A stretch of DNA of 48,164 nt from a virus: the IMG/VR virus record IMGVR_UViG_3300031027_000022, positions 1 to 48,164 of that record. One strand, given 5' to 3'. Made by a program: the position numbers and the translations under genes. Positions 23,481 to 32,033 of this stretch are shown one piece after another. The notes beneath the pieces were generated by a model, which saw nothing but the letters and a program-made list of their open reading frames with translations, was not told where the DNA came from and did not search any database. Position 1 is the stretch's first letter. Each line of letters starts with the position of its first letter.

Positions 23481-24092
23481 TTAAATTTCGATGAGAGCGC
23501 AAGCGCCGTTAAAATTCCAGGTGACAAATCCAGTACCTGAGTTGTATTGCACGATCATACAGCCGGTTGCGATCACGTTGAGGATCTTGCACGGGAAGGC
23601 GCCGGGCGTAGCGTTATACGCAATCAATTTCTGATTGACATAATCCCAGGACACTTGCTGGTTGATCAGACCGGTATTCAGGCTGACCAGTGCAGGGTCG
23701 CACTGTACCGCGATACGCGCATGCGAGCCGAACCGGTAGAAGTTCACCGTCCCGCCACTCGGCACAGCCGGCGCATTGCTTTGCGGTGTCGTGATCGCGT
23801 TATTGAGTTGGTTATAAACCGTCATACCGGTAGCGCCAGCTTGATTCGCCGCGCGCTCGATATTATTGCCCAGGCCGTTAGCCTCGTCGGCCAGATTCAG
23901 ATATTCACCGATGACCACGCCACCCCACATCGGCAGGGTTTCGGTGCTAGCCAGGACGCCGCCGGCCAGTGAATTACGGATGTTCGGGTCATCCATGGCG
24001 ATACCCTGGACCATGCCGTAAGTAGTCGCGGAGAACGTGCCCGTCGCGTTGGTCGTGATATTCGGGTTGAGTGAGATAGCGCTTGTCGTCAT
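23481..24092 (-). CDS. Head decoration-like structural protein
   Basis: A 203-residue protein just upstream of the capsid gene. It is beta-rich with a Pro/Ser-rich linker (QSNAPAVPSGGTVNF), and carries the segment RNSLAGGVLASTETLPMWGG, seen in virion proteins adjacent to DUF2184 capsids. A capsid cement or decoration protein is the best reading from position and size. Confidence 0.65.
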   Translation of the reverse strand: MTTSAISLNPNITTNATGTFSATTYGMVQGIAMDDPNIRNSLAGGVLASTETLPMWGGVVIGEYLNLADEANGLGNNIERAANQAGATGMTVYNQLNNAITTPQSNAPAVPSGGTVNFYRFGSHARIAVQCDPALVSLNTGLINQQVSWDYVNQKLIAYNATPGAFPCKILNVIATGCMIVQYNSGTGFVTWNFNGACALIEI

Positions 24093-24095
24093 GGC

Positions 24096-24881
24096 TTAGC
24101 CCTTCCGTGGATCTTTGTTGATTTGGGTCACTAGACGGGGCTCGCTCATAAACGGCGCCATCCAGCTACGCGGGCTGTGGCCTGCATATTCGGTGATCTG
24201 GCGGCCGGTAGCGTCGGTGCGGATAATCGGGCGAAGCTCAGCCGATCCTGCATCAACGGTATGCGCGCTCACCATGGCATCGGCGTAAATCGTTTCTTCA
24301 GCCATCGCTAGCACGGCTTCCGGCAGTTCCGGCGTCAGCTCGATATCCTTCCAAGCGCCGGAGTGCTTTTGCAACGGGCGAGCCAGCCGCTTTTTGTACG
24401 ACAGCAGCGTTTCGCCGGACATTGGCGCCGGGGCGCGCTGGCCGAGGGCCGAGTACACGCTATCAGCGCGAGCCTGTGCGGTAGCGAACAGGCCGTAGTC
24501 AGCCGCTTGCGTATCCCGCGGCAAATTGCCTTCGAGCATTTCCAGGCGTTTTTTAAGCGCTTGGTTTTCGCTCATAGCTGCGTCGGCCTTCTTGTTCGCT
24601 TCCTCGGCTTTCTCGTCCGCCTTTTTATCGGCGGCCGTCATCGTCGGAGCAGGCAATTCTTCACCTGCACCGTCAGCCTTTTTATCGGCTTTCTTGTCGC
24701 CTTTACGGGCCTCCTCCATGCTGTCCATCCGGGCGCCCATAGCTGCTACGCTATCCGCCAAGGAACGAGCCCAAGCCGGCTGTTCGGCATCGGCCTTGGC
24801 CTTAGCTTCGTCCGCTTTTTTCTTGTCTTCTGCTTCTTTGGCTTCGGCGTCGGCTTTAGCCTTCAGTTCTTCTTCCGTCAT
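24096..24881 (-). CDS. Probable internal start: scaffold-only product
   Basis: Within the Nudix-DUF2213 gene, GGAGA lies seven bases before an in-frame ATG at 24881 (MTEEELKAKA). A start there gives a 261-residue protein holding only the coiled coil and C-terminal capsid-binding part. This matches lambda, where Nu3 scaffold is made from inside the C protease gene. It is inferred from the ribosome binding site and domain boundary. Confidence 0.55.
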   Translation of the reverse strand: MTEEELKAKADAEAKEAEDKKKADEAKAKADAEQPAWARSLADSVAAMGARMDSMEEARKGDKKADKKADGAGEELPAPTMTAADKKADEKAEEANKKADAAMSENQALKKRLEMLEGNLPRDTQAADYGLFATAQARADSVYSALGQRAPAPMSGETLLSYKKRLARPLQKHSGAWKDIELTPELPEAVLAMAEETIYADAMVSAHTVDAGSAELRPIIRTDATGRQITEYAGHSPRSWMAPFMSEPRLVTQINKDPRKG

Positions 24882-25838
24882 GATTGATTCTCCATTTGCT
24901 GAATCCGATATAACGCCAGCAGCCGCGCCGCCTTTGTCCCATACTCCCAACTCACAGACTGCCACGTGATCAATAAGCCCTGGTTTGCCTTCAATCAGGA
25001 AAGGCGTACCGTCGGCTAACTGCAGCATACCGTTCGCGCCTTCCCTGAAAACAACCGTGGGCGAGGTCGATACCTTAAAATCCGGGTCCGACATAATCTC
25101 TACGGCATCGGCATCGTAAATTCGGGCTATCGCCCAGACCTCGTCACCTTTGATATAAGGCAACATAATCGAGCCGACGATACGCTTTTTAAATTCTTTC
25201 GAGTCTAGAGTGCGCTTTTCCGGGTGCAACATAATAACCGGCACGCCGTTACATCGCGCTAAAAACTCTTTGGTCAGGTAATTTTCTGGCAAACGTAGCA
25301 CATATTCTTGATCTAAGCTACGGTACGCAATGCCAGTGCCTGTTACGCGAATCGCGAACAGGGCCATGTTTGAGTAAATTTGAGGGGAAGGCAAATCGCC
25401 GGAAGCGATCGACCGGGCTACGTCCAACTCGCTAATATCGGCCGGGTTTTGGCTATTGTTCGCCTGCAAATGATTATTGCCGAGCAGGTCTTGCACGCCG
25501 GGATGCAGGTTCGCCGGGTAAGCGCCGAAGTCCACCCACATAAACGCATCTGACTCACTATTCAAGGTCGGCGTGAATTGCTCAACCCGGGCAACGAAAG
25601 TCGTAAATTCGTTGTGGCCATCGTTCGAATAGCTAAGCTGCGTCAGGTCCGAGCATTCGTATTTCAGTTCCTCACGGCACTCGCGCCGCGCTGCTTCCTC
25701 AGGGGACTCGCCAGCTTCTAGGCCCCCGGCCGGGAAAGCCCAGGTACCAGGGTAGTCGCAAGATAGGCTGCGTTTCGTCAGCAAGATTTGGTTGCCGGAA
25801 ACAAACATCACCCCGGCTGCGCGTTTTAGCTCAGCCAT
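24096..25838 (-). CDS. Nudix - DUF2213 prohead protease/scaffold fusion
   Basis: A 580-residue protein in three parts. Residues 1-115 are a Nudix hydrolase with an intact box: G38, E44, R52-E53 and E56-E57, which bind the metal for nucleoside-diphosphate-X cleavage. Residues about 130-315 are DUF2213 (LRLPENYLTKEFL, NGVPVIMLHPEKR, VSTSPTVVF, DHVAVCELG), the putative prohead protease group. Residues 320-450 are a Lys/Ala/Asp/Glu coiled coil typical of scaffold, then a helical end likely to bind the capsid protein. A strong internal start at 24881 could make the scaffold alone. Why a Nudix enzyme is kept inside a procapsid is unknown. Confidence 0.85.
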   Translation of the reverse strand: MAELKRAAGVMFVSGNQILLTKRSLSCDYPGTWAFPAGGLEAGESPEEAARRECREELKYECSDLTQLSYSNDGHNEFTTFVARVEQFTPTLNSESDAFMWVDFGAYPANLHPGVQDLLGNNHLQANNSQNPADISELDVARSIASGDLPSPQIYSNMALFAIRVTGTGIAYRSLDQEYVLRLPENYLTKEFLARCNGVPVIMLHPEKRTLDSKEFKKRIVGSIMLPYIKGDEVWAIARIYDADAVEIMSDPDFKVSTSPTVVFREGANGMLQLADGTPFLIEGKPGLIDHVAVCELGVWDKGGAAAGVISDSANGESIMTEEELKAKADAEAKEAEDKKKADEAKAKADAEQPAWARSLADSVAAMGARMDSMEEARKGDKKADKKADGAGEELPAPTMTAADKKADEKAEEANKKADAAMSENQALKKRLEMLEGNLPRDTQAADYGLFATAQARADSVYSALGQRAPAPMSGETLLSYKKRLARPLQKHSGAWKDIELTPELPEAVLAMAEETIYADAMVSAHTVDAGSAELRPIIRTDATGRQITEYAGHSPRSWMAPFMSEPRLVTQINKDPRKG

Positions 25839-25865
25839 GGTTTGCCTTTAAAACCCCGATATTTA

Positions 25866-26684
25866 TCATTGTGCTGCGACTCGCTCTAAGCTTTTAATGC
25901 CCAAGACCGTAAGCATATAATCCGGCACACTGGCGAGATTGTACACATAAACGTAGCTACAGCGGCAAAAGGGCTCTTCGCCGGGCTGCGTAATCTGATC
26001 GGTATAACCGGCAGGGCCGACTTTCATCAAACCTTTCTGCATCGCCCAGTTACCGCGGATCGCATAATATTTCCTGTCACGCTCTTTATGGTCGGGCCGA
26101 TAGTTGTACCCCGGCTGACGCCAGCGTGAATCCCAAACAGCACACAAAGCGTTATTGTCGAGTGCGATGATATCGTTGATATTCGATATCAGCTTGTGCG
26201 CTTGATCAATCAACACGCGCCGCTCTTCATAGGGTAGTGAGGTAAGGGGCTTAGTTAAATTCTCCTTAACTTCTTTCACTTCTACTACGTTGCTCCCGCC
26301 GGCCGGTACCGAGGTCGACCAACCTTCAAAGCGCTGAATCGTCTTGCGTATCGTTTCCTCGCGATGCAACTTGATCAAATTGCGTGAGGCTTCCATGCGC
26401 CGCTCTAACTCGCGATGCAGGCTAGGTTTCATCTGGTCGATCGTAAATCGCGATATGCCCGGATGCACTTTGTACACGCCGTCTTTCTCGATAAAACGCG
26501 TGTACACGGTACGCAGCATGCCGTTCAACATATTTTCGACCATGCTTTGCGGGGTGTAATGCCTGGCCGCAGCCTCGCGTATCACGAGTATCCACCGCTG
26601 GATACGCGCTTGCGAGTCATAGCCGTGCGCTTCGATATCGCGGATCGCTTCGGTGATGACTTGGAAAAAGGATTTGCTAGCCAT
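25866..26684 (-). CDS. MuF-like minor head protein
   Basis: A 272-residue protein between portal and scaffold, the SPP1 gp7/Mu F position. The N-terminal half is helical (AIRDIEAHGYDSQARIQRW). The C-terminal part holds DHKERDRKYYAIRGNWA, YTDQITQPGEEPFCRCSY, with the Pro-Gly-Glu then Cys-x-Cys pattern of MuF domains. It probably enters the procapsid with the portal and may leave with DNA. Confidence 0.82.
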   Translation of the reverse strand: MASKSFFQVITEAIRDIEAHGYDSQARIQRWILVIREAAARHYTPQSMVENMLNGMLRTVYTRFIEKDGVYKVHPGISRFTIDQMKPSLHRELERRMEASRNLIKLHREETIRKTIQRFEGWSTSVPAGGSNVVEVKEVKENLTKPLTSLPYEERRVLIDQAHKLISNINDIIALDNNALCAVWDSRWRQPGYNYRPDHKERDRKYYAIRGNWAMQKGLMKVGPAGYTDQITQPGEEPFCRCSYVYVYNLASVPDYMLTVLGIKSLERVAAQ

Positions 26685-26949
26685 GGGCCGAGGTCAAAGG
26701 GATGAATTCTTTGTCTTTGATATAACCGAAACGATGCGTCTTTAACATCGTGCTCGCTACTTCCTGCTGGGTAAAAAGTTCAACAAACCAAGTGCAAATA
26801 GCCTCAGAGTCAAAATCTTCTATCCTTGCAGCAACATAATGCTTGGCGCCCGTCATACTTTCGTATTCAAACACCGGATGCATCGTAACGAGTTCGATCC
26901 TATGGACCTTGGTATCGACTCTAACACGCAGTGTGTACTTATCGAGCAT
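26677..26949 (-). CDS. Small hypothetical protein near portal
   Basis: A 90-residue protein beginning MLDKYTLRVRVDTKVHRIEL, with a ribosome binding site AAGGGGTCGTT. A beta-rich first half is followed by a helix (AICTWFVELFTQQEVAST). It overlaps the MuF-like gene by eight bases. No family recognised. Confidence 0.7.
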   Translation of the reverse strand: MLDKYTLRVRVDTKVHRIELVTMHPVFEYESMTGAKHYVAARIEDFDSEAICTWFVELFTQQEVASTMLKTHRFGYIKDKEFIPLTSAHG

Positions 26950-26962
26950 AACGACCCCTTGA

Positions 26963-28435
26963 TTAGGCAGTTACAGCAAAAGGCTTCGGTCGACTGGTCG
27001 GCGTCTCGGCTTGCTGAGTGTCTTGCTGTGCTAACTGACTAGCGGCATCCTCGCTAGCCTGTTGCTGTTTCTGCAGGAAGGCAAGCAACTCGTCAAATTC
27101 AAGCATAAGCGGTGTGCTAAACATCAGCTTCATTTCGCTGAGGTTATCCGAGGCCCAGCGCATAACCTCAGCTTTATTAGTCGGGTCGACTAAGGGCGTC
27201 ATAACTTCCATCACGGCGACAATAGCTTTGAGCTTCACATCTTCGACCTTGACCTGTTCGCTTTCCGGCTCAATCAGCAGGGAAGGCCAAGTAGCACTAA
27301 AGCTATTTTTCCATTTGTAAAAAGCTTGCTCGTAGGGGATAGCTTGATACTCAGGGAAGTCGGCTTGCACGCACGCATAGAACTCGGGGGACCAAGCGCG
27401 ATGCATCGTAATTTCATCGAAATAAGCGTAGGCCGGATTGAGCCACTTACGAATATTGTCGATATATCGCGCCACGTTCTTAGCGTCCTCGGTACCTTCC
27501 CCGAAACCTTCCGCGAAGGTCTCGCTATTCAATAGCTTGGCCGGCATATCCGCGGCGACAGCGACGTTCTCTAACACGTTCTTACGTGCTACCGTCATAG
27601 CGGTATCTGCGTTTTTCAGGTCAAGTGTCTCAACCGAATCTTCCGGGCCAATGTTGATCACATTGTTAGTCGTCGCTTCTTTCAACAAATCCCGCTTACG
27701 CCCCGCGGCGCGCTGCATCAAGTTAGTGATAACACCTGTGATCTGTTTCAGCTTGGCGATCAGTACCCCGGCCTTGCGCGTCACAAGATCATCGGTACGC
27801 ATTGATTCGATAAACGTCTTAAGTGGGTAGAGTGCCCGCTGATAGACCGAGCACCCGACATAACCGAAGGCCGAGCCCGTGTAATCGAGGAATACCGGCT
27901 CTTCATTCATTAGCACACAGGCGCGGCTGCGGTGATAAACCTGGCCGGCGGCCGTCACGTCCTTGTATTTCAGGAAGTCAGGTGCATTAGGATCTTGATT
28001 AAGCACGAGTGAGCCCGACGTATTCAAAGGGTCGAGTACGTTGAAATAGAGTTCAAGCTTAGGCCACTTGAACGGGTCGATCGGTTTATCTGTCGGGATA
28101 TTGACGGCGCCGACGATGACCGTCGCAACCCCGTACACCCGAGATAGCGAACCAACGTTGAGGATGTTCTTGTCATTCTCAAGATTCAGCCACTCGTCCT
28201 CAAAAGCTTTGCGCAAACGATCTTCGGGGCCACCGTTAATCGTTATCTTGCGCTCTTGGGATTGCGCCATCTTAATCGGCGCGCGCGCCATCTTGGCGCC
28301 GAGCGGGTGATAGCGATAGATCAGCTTACACAATTCGTAAGAAGGCGAGTCGCCTGGCTGGATATCGCCGCCGCTCATAATCTGAGCAAAAGCTTGCCCT
28401 GTGCCCGTGCCGTTGCTGATTTCGTATTCGGCCAT
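26963..28435 (-). CDS. Portal protein, DUF1073 family
   Basis: A 490-residue protein directly after terminase. It has the DUF1073 portal segments YELCKLIYRYHPLGAKMA, LSRVYGVATVIVGA, NVLDPLN, and ADMPAKLLNSE...GFGEGTEDAKN. The dodecameric portal forms the DNA channel. The C-terminus is Gln-rich (QKQQQASEDAASQLAQQDTQ) and likely flexible. Confidence 0.88.
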   Translation of the reverse strand: MAEYEISNGTGTGQAFAQIMSGGDIQPGDSPSYELCKLIYRYHPLGAKMARAPIKMAQSQERKITINGGPEDRLRKAFEDEWLNLENDKNILNVGSLSRVYGVATVIVGAVNIPTDKPIDPFKWPKLELYFNVLDPLNTSGSLVLNQDPNAPDFLKYKDVTAAGQVYHRSRACVLMNEEPVFLDYTGSAFGYVGCSVYQRALYPLKTFIESMRTDDLVTRKAGVLIAKLKQITGVITNLMQRAAGRKRDLLKEATTNNVINIGPEDSVETLDLKNADTAMTVARKNVLENVAVAADMPAKLLNSETFAEGFGEGTEDAKNVARYIDNIRKWLNPAYAYFDEITMHRAWSPEFYACVQADFPEYQAIPYEQAFYKWKNSFSATWPSLLIEPESEQVKVEDVKLKAIVAVMEVMTPLVDPTNKAEVMRWASDNLSEMKLMFSTPLMLEFDELLAFLQKQQQASEDAASQLAQQDTQQAETPTSRPKPFAVTA

Positions 28436-28446
28436 GATTTAAATCC

Positions 28447-29715
28447 TTAGTAGCCGTCGCCGTTGCCGAGGGCCAAGCTGATACCGTAAGTGAAGCAGTC
28501 CAGTAAATCATCTACTTGATCCTTCACGCCTATCTTGAATCCGAGCACTTGGGTGAGAAAGTGATTCCGGGTCTCGCCTTTGTATTGCACTACCTTATCG
28601 TAAGCGTATTGAGTGATCTTAACGAGGCCTTGATAGACATAGCCTGAGACGCTAATCGCCCGTTCATCCTTGCCTAGTGCCGTAAGTTTACTGTCAATTG
28701 CCTGTGCAGGCCACCCGCGACGCAAGGCCTGCTGGATAAGGATAGTACCTGAAGCCTTATCTTCGATGAAAGCGCCCTGTGATCCGTTACGCGCCTTGGT
28801 CTTAACGCACAGCGCTTCTAGGTTCTGGAAAACCGTGGGTAGCCAGGTCTCAAGCAGCGCGCCTTCGATCTGCAGCACATCCCAATCCAAGATGGTAAGC
28901 GGCTTGCCGTGGAACTCGGAATATCCATAATACGTTACGCCGGTACCGTCGTTATCCTTGCCTGTCTTAACTGCTGTATCGATCACGGCGAACACAGTAT
29001 CGATGTGCTGAGGGGTCGGCACGGGCACGCCGTTATCGAGCATCGCCGTGAGGCTAAAGAATTGCACCCCGGACCAATCCACGAACTCAGCGAGGTATTC
29101 TTGCTTAAAGACAAGCGGGTGATTCTGTACCCGGAGTAGAGCTAACTCCTCGGGCGGCAGGAAAGGATTGCTATGCGACGGCGCATGATAGCTGATAAAC
29201 CCGTGCTTGTTCTCAGGGTCATTGCATATCTTGTAGAAGAAATTATCTGGGTCAACCCCGTTCGGCGTACTCGCTGCAATTGCTGTGCCGCGATAGTCGA
29301 GCAGGGTAGGCTTGATGGATTTGGCCCAGATATCCATCATATTCGGTTTAGCAAAAGCCACTTCGTCAAGGATGGCTTTGTGGTACTTGCGGGACCGGCC
29401 GGCACGCGGGTTCTCTAAGGTCCAGAAGTCAATCCGGCCTCCTGTGACTAGCCGGATCACACCTTCGGTTTTAGACGACCGACGCTTAACGACTTCCAGG
29501 ATATCAAGGATCTGTTCATATACCTCGGTCTGCTGCTTATACTCCGGCGTAAACCAACCAACCGACTCACGTTTAACCGCAGCATCGCAAGCAACCGTAG
29601 TCAGATATTCAGTCTTGCCCCAGCGGCGCCCGCATCGCAATACCTTAAACCGGCCACGTGCGAGATGCGCGTTTATCTGCCCCTGGTGTAGTGTAGGCAG
29701 GATGATTTCAGGCAT
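28447..29715 (-). CDS. Terminase large subunit
   Basis: A 422-residue packaging motor. Walker A is CGRRWGKT at residues 28-35; Walker B is ILDEVAF with D117-E118. The C-terminal RNase H-like nuclease has Asp-rich motifs AVIDTAVKTGKDNDGTG (about 245-260), FIEDKASGT and DDLLDCF. It hydrolyses ATP to pump DNA and cuts concatemers. It overlaps the small subunit gene by eight bases. Confidence 0.92.
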   Translation of the reverse strand: MPEIILPTLHQGQINAHLARGRFKVLRCGRRWGKTEYLTTVACDAAVKRESVGWFTPEYKQQTEVYEQILDILEVVKRRSSKTEGVIRLVTGGRIDFWTLENPRAGRSRKYHKAILDEVAFAKPNMMDIWAKSIKPTLLDYRGTAIAASTPNGVDPDNFFYKICNDPENKHGFISYHAPSHSNPFLPPEELALLRVQNHPLVFKQEYLAEFVDWSGVQFFSLTAMLDNGVPVPTPQHIDTVFAVIDTAVKTGKDNDGTGVTYYGYSEFHGKPLTILDWDVLQIEGALLETWLPTVFQNLEALCVKTKARNGSQGAFIEDKASGTILIQQALRRGWPAQAIDSKLTALGKDERAISVSGYVYQGLVKITQYAYDKVVQYKGETRNHFLTQVLGFKIGVKDQVDDLLDCFTYGISLALGNGDGY

Positions 29716-30469
29716 CGCGATTCACCCCGTCTTCAGCCTGTTCGAGATACGTCACTTTCGGCTCTTCGCGGATTTGTGCGTCGGCCGGCAAGCCACCGAT
29801 GATACGGATCAAAGCCGGGTCGTCAGCGCCTTCCTGATTAGTTGCGCTACCCTGGCTAATGCGATAGTCCATTTGACTAACCCTAACCTTTTTAGGCGTC
29901 ATGCGCCCCATGATCCATTGGCGTGTCGTTATCTGTAAGTTGGCACGTTGAGTGTTGTCAATGCGTTTAATCTTTTGCTTGGTGATACGGATTTTAGGCT
30001 TGCCTGTTTCGGGGTCGATAACAAGCTTGCCGCGCCGATACACTAGCTCTTGTTCAGTCTCTTCGATTAGCGAGATACGGTCATCATCGGCAATCTGGAC
30101 ACACTCGTCTTGCATAGATTGCAAGCGGACCTCAAGCGCAGCCGCGTACATCTCTGCTACGCCTTTAAACTCAGGGTATTCTTCAGGTGCCGCAGCCTTA
30201 TCGAGCCAGGTAAATAGCAGGCTCATACTCGGCATGCCAGGTTGATTAGTCGCGTCAGTAACGGTCATTCCTCGCACACCTGGGCCACCGGCGATATAGC
30301 TACAAAGCTCGGTCATAACCGCATGAGTAAATGTGACAAGCTTTGTAGGCTTATACTTCGCGGCCTTGGGCGTGATGGCCTTCATGTACGCCTCTTGCAC
30401 CTCTTCAACTTGAGCGAGCGCAGCAGCTAACTCTTGCTCAAGTTGCTCCTTGGTTTTAGCTTTAGCCAT
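29708..30469 (-). CDS. Terminase small subunit
   Basis: A 253-residue protein just upstream of the large subunit. A coiled-coil N-terminus (KEQLEQELAAALAQVEEV) precedes an HTH-like region (SMSLLFTWLDKAAA) and an oligomerisation region ending in RANLQITTRQWIMGRMTPKK, a segment seen in terminase small subunits of this type. It would recognise the packaging site and regulate the motor. Confidence 0.82.
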   Translation of the reverse strand: MAKAKTKEQLEQELAAALAQVEEVQEAYMKAITPKAAKYKPTKLVTFTHAVMTELCSYIAGGPGVRGMTVTDATNQPGMPSMSLLFTWLDKAAAPEEYPEFKGVAEMYAAALEVRLQSMQDECVQIADDDRISLIEETEQELVYRRGKLVIDPETGKPKIRITKQKIKRIDNTQRANLQITTRQWIMGRMTPKKVRVSQMDYRISQGSATNQEGADDPALIRIIGGLPADAQIREEPKVTYLEQAEDGVNRDA

Positions 30470-30495
30470 GGTGCTAGCTCGGTAATTGCCTCCGG

Positions 30496-30831
30496 TTATT
30501 CTGAATAGATAAGCGTGATATTCGCCGCAGTGCCGCCGGCCGTTGTGACGTTGAGCGCCGTAGCGATTGGGATATTCACCGGATAAACATTAACGGCTGT
30601 AGTAGACAGTGTAAGTTTCACGTTAGATCCATCGTCAACCACGATAGTCGAAGTCACACCGGCCACTCCAACGATGATGCTTTCGAGTAACGTTGGTCCT
30701 GTCGTTACGGCCAGAGTCTCATTGGTCGTCAGGTTGACAACATGCTGAGTTGAGCCGCTACCTGCAGGTGCGGGGGCAATCCAGACAGGGATAGCAGAGG
30801 CAGGGTTGGACTGAGAATTAGGGAAGGCCAT
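30496..30831 (-). CDS. Small beta-rich virion protein
   Basis: A 111-residue protein: a Pro/Ala-rich N-terminus (PVWIAPAPAGSG) then beta strands (LLESIIVGVAGVTSTIVV, YPVNIPIATALNV) ending TLIYSE. Size and strand pattern resemble the protein at 19249-19581, suggesting distant paralogs. It precedes the terminase genes. Likely a virion component, place unknown. Confidence 0.65.
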   Translation of the reverse strand: MAFPNSQSNPASAIPVWIAPAPAGSGSTQHVVNLTTNETLAVTTGPTLLESIIVGVAGVTSTIVVDDGSNVKLTLSTTAVNVYPVNIPIATALNVTTAGGTAANITLIYSE

Positions 30832-30846
30832 AGTGTCACCTCAAAA

Positions 30847-31065
30847 TTATCGATGGAACCGCGGGGATATCCAGTTACGATTTAACTTGCGCTTGCGTAA
30901 CGACCGAAGGCGCTTGTCTCTCTGTTGCTGCATAACACGCATGTCAAACCAATCAGGCGGATCGATAGCCGTTGAGCGAACGGAAACAGCCCGCTTTTCA
31001 AGGCGAGCCTGCAGCTCCTCTAATTCATCTTCTTGATCCTGCGCCGCGCCTTGATCCTGCAGCAT
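30847..31065 (-). CDS. Small acidic/basic hypothetical protein
   Basis: A 72-residue protein with an acidic coiled-coil N-terminus (AAQDQEDELEELQARLEKR), the motif DPPDWFDMRV, and a strongly basic C-terminus (KRLRSLRKRKLNRNW). GAGG precedes the ATG by six bases, and the gene fits the spacing of its neighbours. No family recognised; RNA or DNA binding by the tail is possible. Confidence 0.68.
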   Translation of the reverse strand: MLQDQGAAQDQEDELEELQARLEKRAVSVRSTAIDPPDWFDMRVMQQQRDKRLRSLRKRKLNRNWISPRFHR

Positions 31066-31092
31066 GGCAAACCTCGATAGCTTTCAGTTGTG

Positions 31093-31596
31093 TTATCTGA
31101 CGGGGATTGTAACGGCAAAATCCATATACCAGTTGAAAACGTCCCAGGCGTGCTTATGCCCGTACACGACAATACAGCAATACCCTTTACGATGCGCCGC
31201 TGCGGCAAACTCAACTTGGGCCTCGCTTTGGCCCCCGTTCTTTTCATTTTGTCGGCCTAAGCGCTTGAACTCTAAATAGAGGCCAAAATAACCGCCCCTT
31301 GCTTCTTGTATACAATAATCGTATACACCTGCGCGAACACCTTCGGCGGCTAGACGCACACGTTCTATCTCACCACGGGAGCCGCCGTTAGGTACGGCGT
31401 AGCCCAGTACGTCGGGATAAAACGTTTTTAACTTAGCCGTAAATATAACTTGGTCGGTATGTTCTAGTTTTATCTTAGGTTTAGTAGGCTTCGTAGCCTT
31501 AGTTTTAACTTTAACCCCTATCTCAAGAGATTTAGTAGTCTTAGCAAGCGTAGCAGGCCTAGCGAGAGGTTTTAATAAAGCTGCAATTTTAGCCAT
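31093..31596 (-). CDS. VRR-NUC domain nuclease
   Basis: A 167-residue protein. The basic first 45 residues (KTKATKPTKPKIK) look disordered. The rest is a VRR-NUC nuclease of the PD-(D/E)xK fold: PNGGSRG, a catalytic Asp in GVYDYCI, LYLEFKRLG with E-x-K, then QSEAQVEFAAAAHRKGY. Phage members are thought to resolve branched DNA or trim replication intermediates before packaging. It overlaps the HTH gene by eight bases. Confidence 0.85.
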   Translation of the reverse strand: MAKIAALLKPLARPATLAKTTKSLEIGVKVKTKATKPTKPKIKLEHTDQVIFTAKLKTFYPDVLGYAVPNGGSRGEIERVRLAAEGVRAGVYDYCIQEARGGYFGLYLEFKRLGRQNEKNGGQSEAQVEFAAAAHRKGYCCIVVYGHKHAWDVFNWYMDFAVTIPVR

Positions 31597-31828
31597 CTTT
31601 ACCCCCGAAAAGATCAGGTCTAAGCGTAGCAGCGCTAAATTTAGGATTTACCTTTTCAACAAGTTGCGCTCCTTTAGCGCTAATTTGCCCGTAAGACATC
31701 CATCCGGCGGCTCGGCCTTCAGGTATAGCTAAAATTCGGGCTAACTGCTTAGTTGAGCCCCCGTAAAAATCTAGTAAATCACGTAAAGCTAAACGCTTAG
31801 CCGCCTTAAAATTATCCGACTTAGCCAT
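31589..31828 (-). CDS. YdaS-like HTH regulator
   Basis: A 79-residue protein starting MAKSDNFKAAK with AGAGGGGG upstream. GGSTKQLARILAIPEGRAAGWMS is a Cro-type helix-turn-helix; the ending TLRPDLF is typical of YdaS/DNA-binding transcriptional regulators. It resembles the protein at 35456-35812. It opens the structural gene block and lies beside the motif-rich region 31829-32150, which probably holds its operators. It may time late transcription; no lysogeny partner is seen. Confidence 0.82.
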   Translation of the reverse strand: MAKSDNFKAAKRLALRDLLDFYGGSTKQLARILAIPEGRAAGWMSYGQISAKGAQLVEKVNPKFSAATLRPDLFGGKDG

Positions 31829-31855
31829 AAAACCCCCTCTTTATCCAATTTAAAA

Positions 31856-31873
31856 GTTAAAAAGCTTTTTAAC
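31856..31873. promoter_or_regulatory. 18-bp perfect palindrome upstream of HTH gene
   Basis: GTTAAAAAGCTTTTTAAC is perfectly self-complementary and ends 28 bases before the ATG of the HTH gene at 31828. Without a loop it is a better DNA operator than an RNA terminator. Autoregulation by the HTH protein is inferred. Confidence 0.55.
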
Positions 31874-31922
31874 CTTGTCAGGTACACCGTCTGGTACGCA
31901 CTCAGAACACCCCTGTGTACGG

Positions 31923-31953
31923 GCTGAAACCCTTACCTGTATTGGGTTTCAGC
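31923..31953. repeat. Inverted repeat, 10-bp arms
   Basis: GCTGAAACCC and GGGTTTCAGC are exact reverse complements 11 bases apart. No T-run follows on either strand, so it is not a standard terminator. It may be a structural element of the control region or an operator. Confidence 0.7.
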
Positions 31954-32009
31954 GATTTGGTACACGCGGTGCACCGGAATCGACAAAACTCTATCCTGAC
32001 GCATAATGT

Positions 32010-32033
32010 ATATATCGTAATATCACGATATAT
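32010..32033. repeat. Inverted repeat, 9-bp arms, operator-like
   Basis: ATATATCGT and ACGATATAT flank a six-base spacer. The 24-bp length and dyad symmetry fit a dimeric HTH protein binding site; the A/T content would also ease melting. Confidence 0.65.

Noticed and set aside
31923-31953. Terminator for the primase-helicase gene
   Set aside because: The inverted repeat is strong, but no T-run follows on the minus strand; kept only as an inverted repeat.
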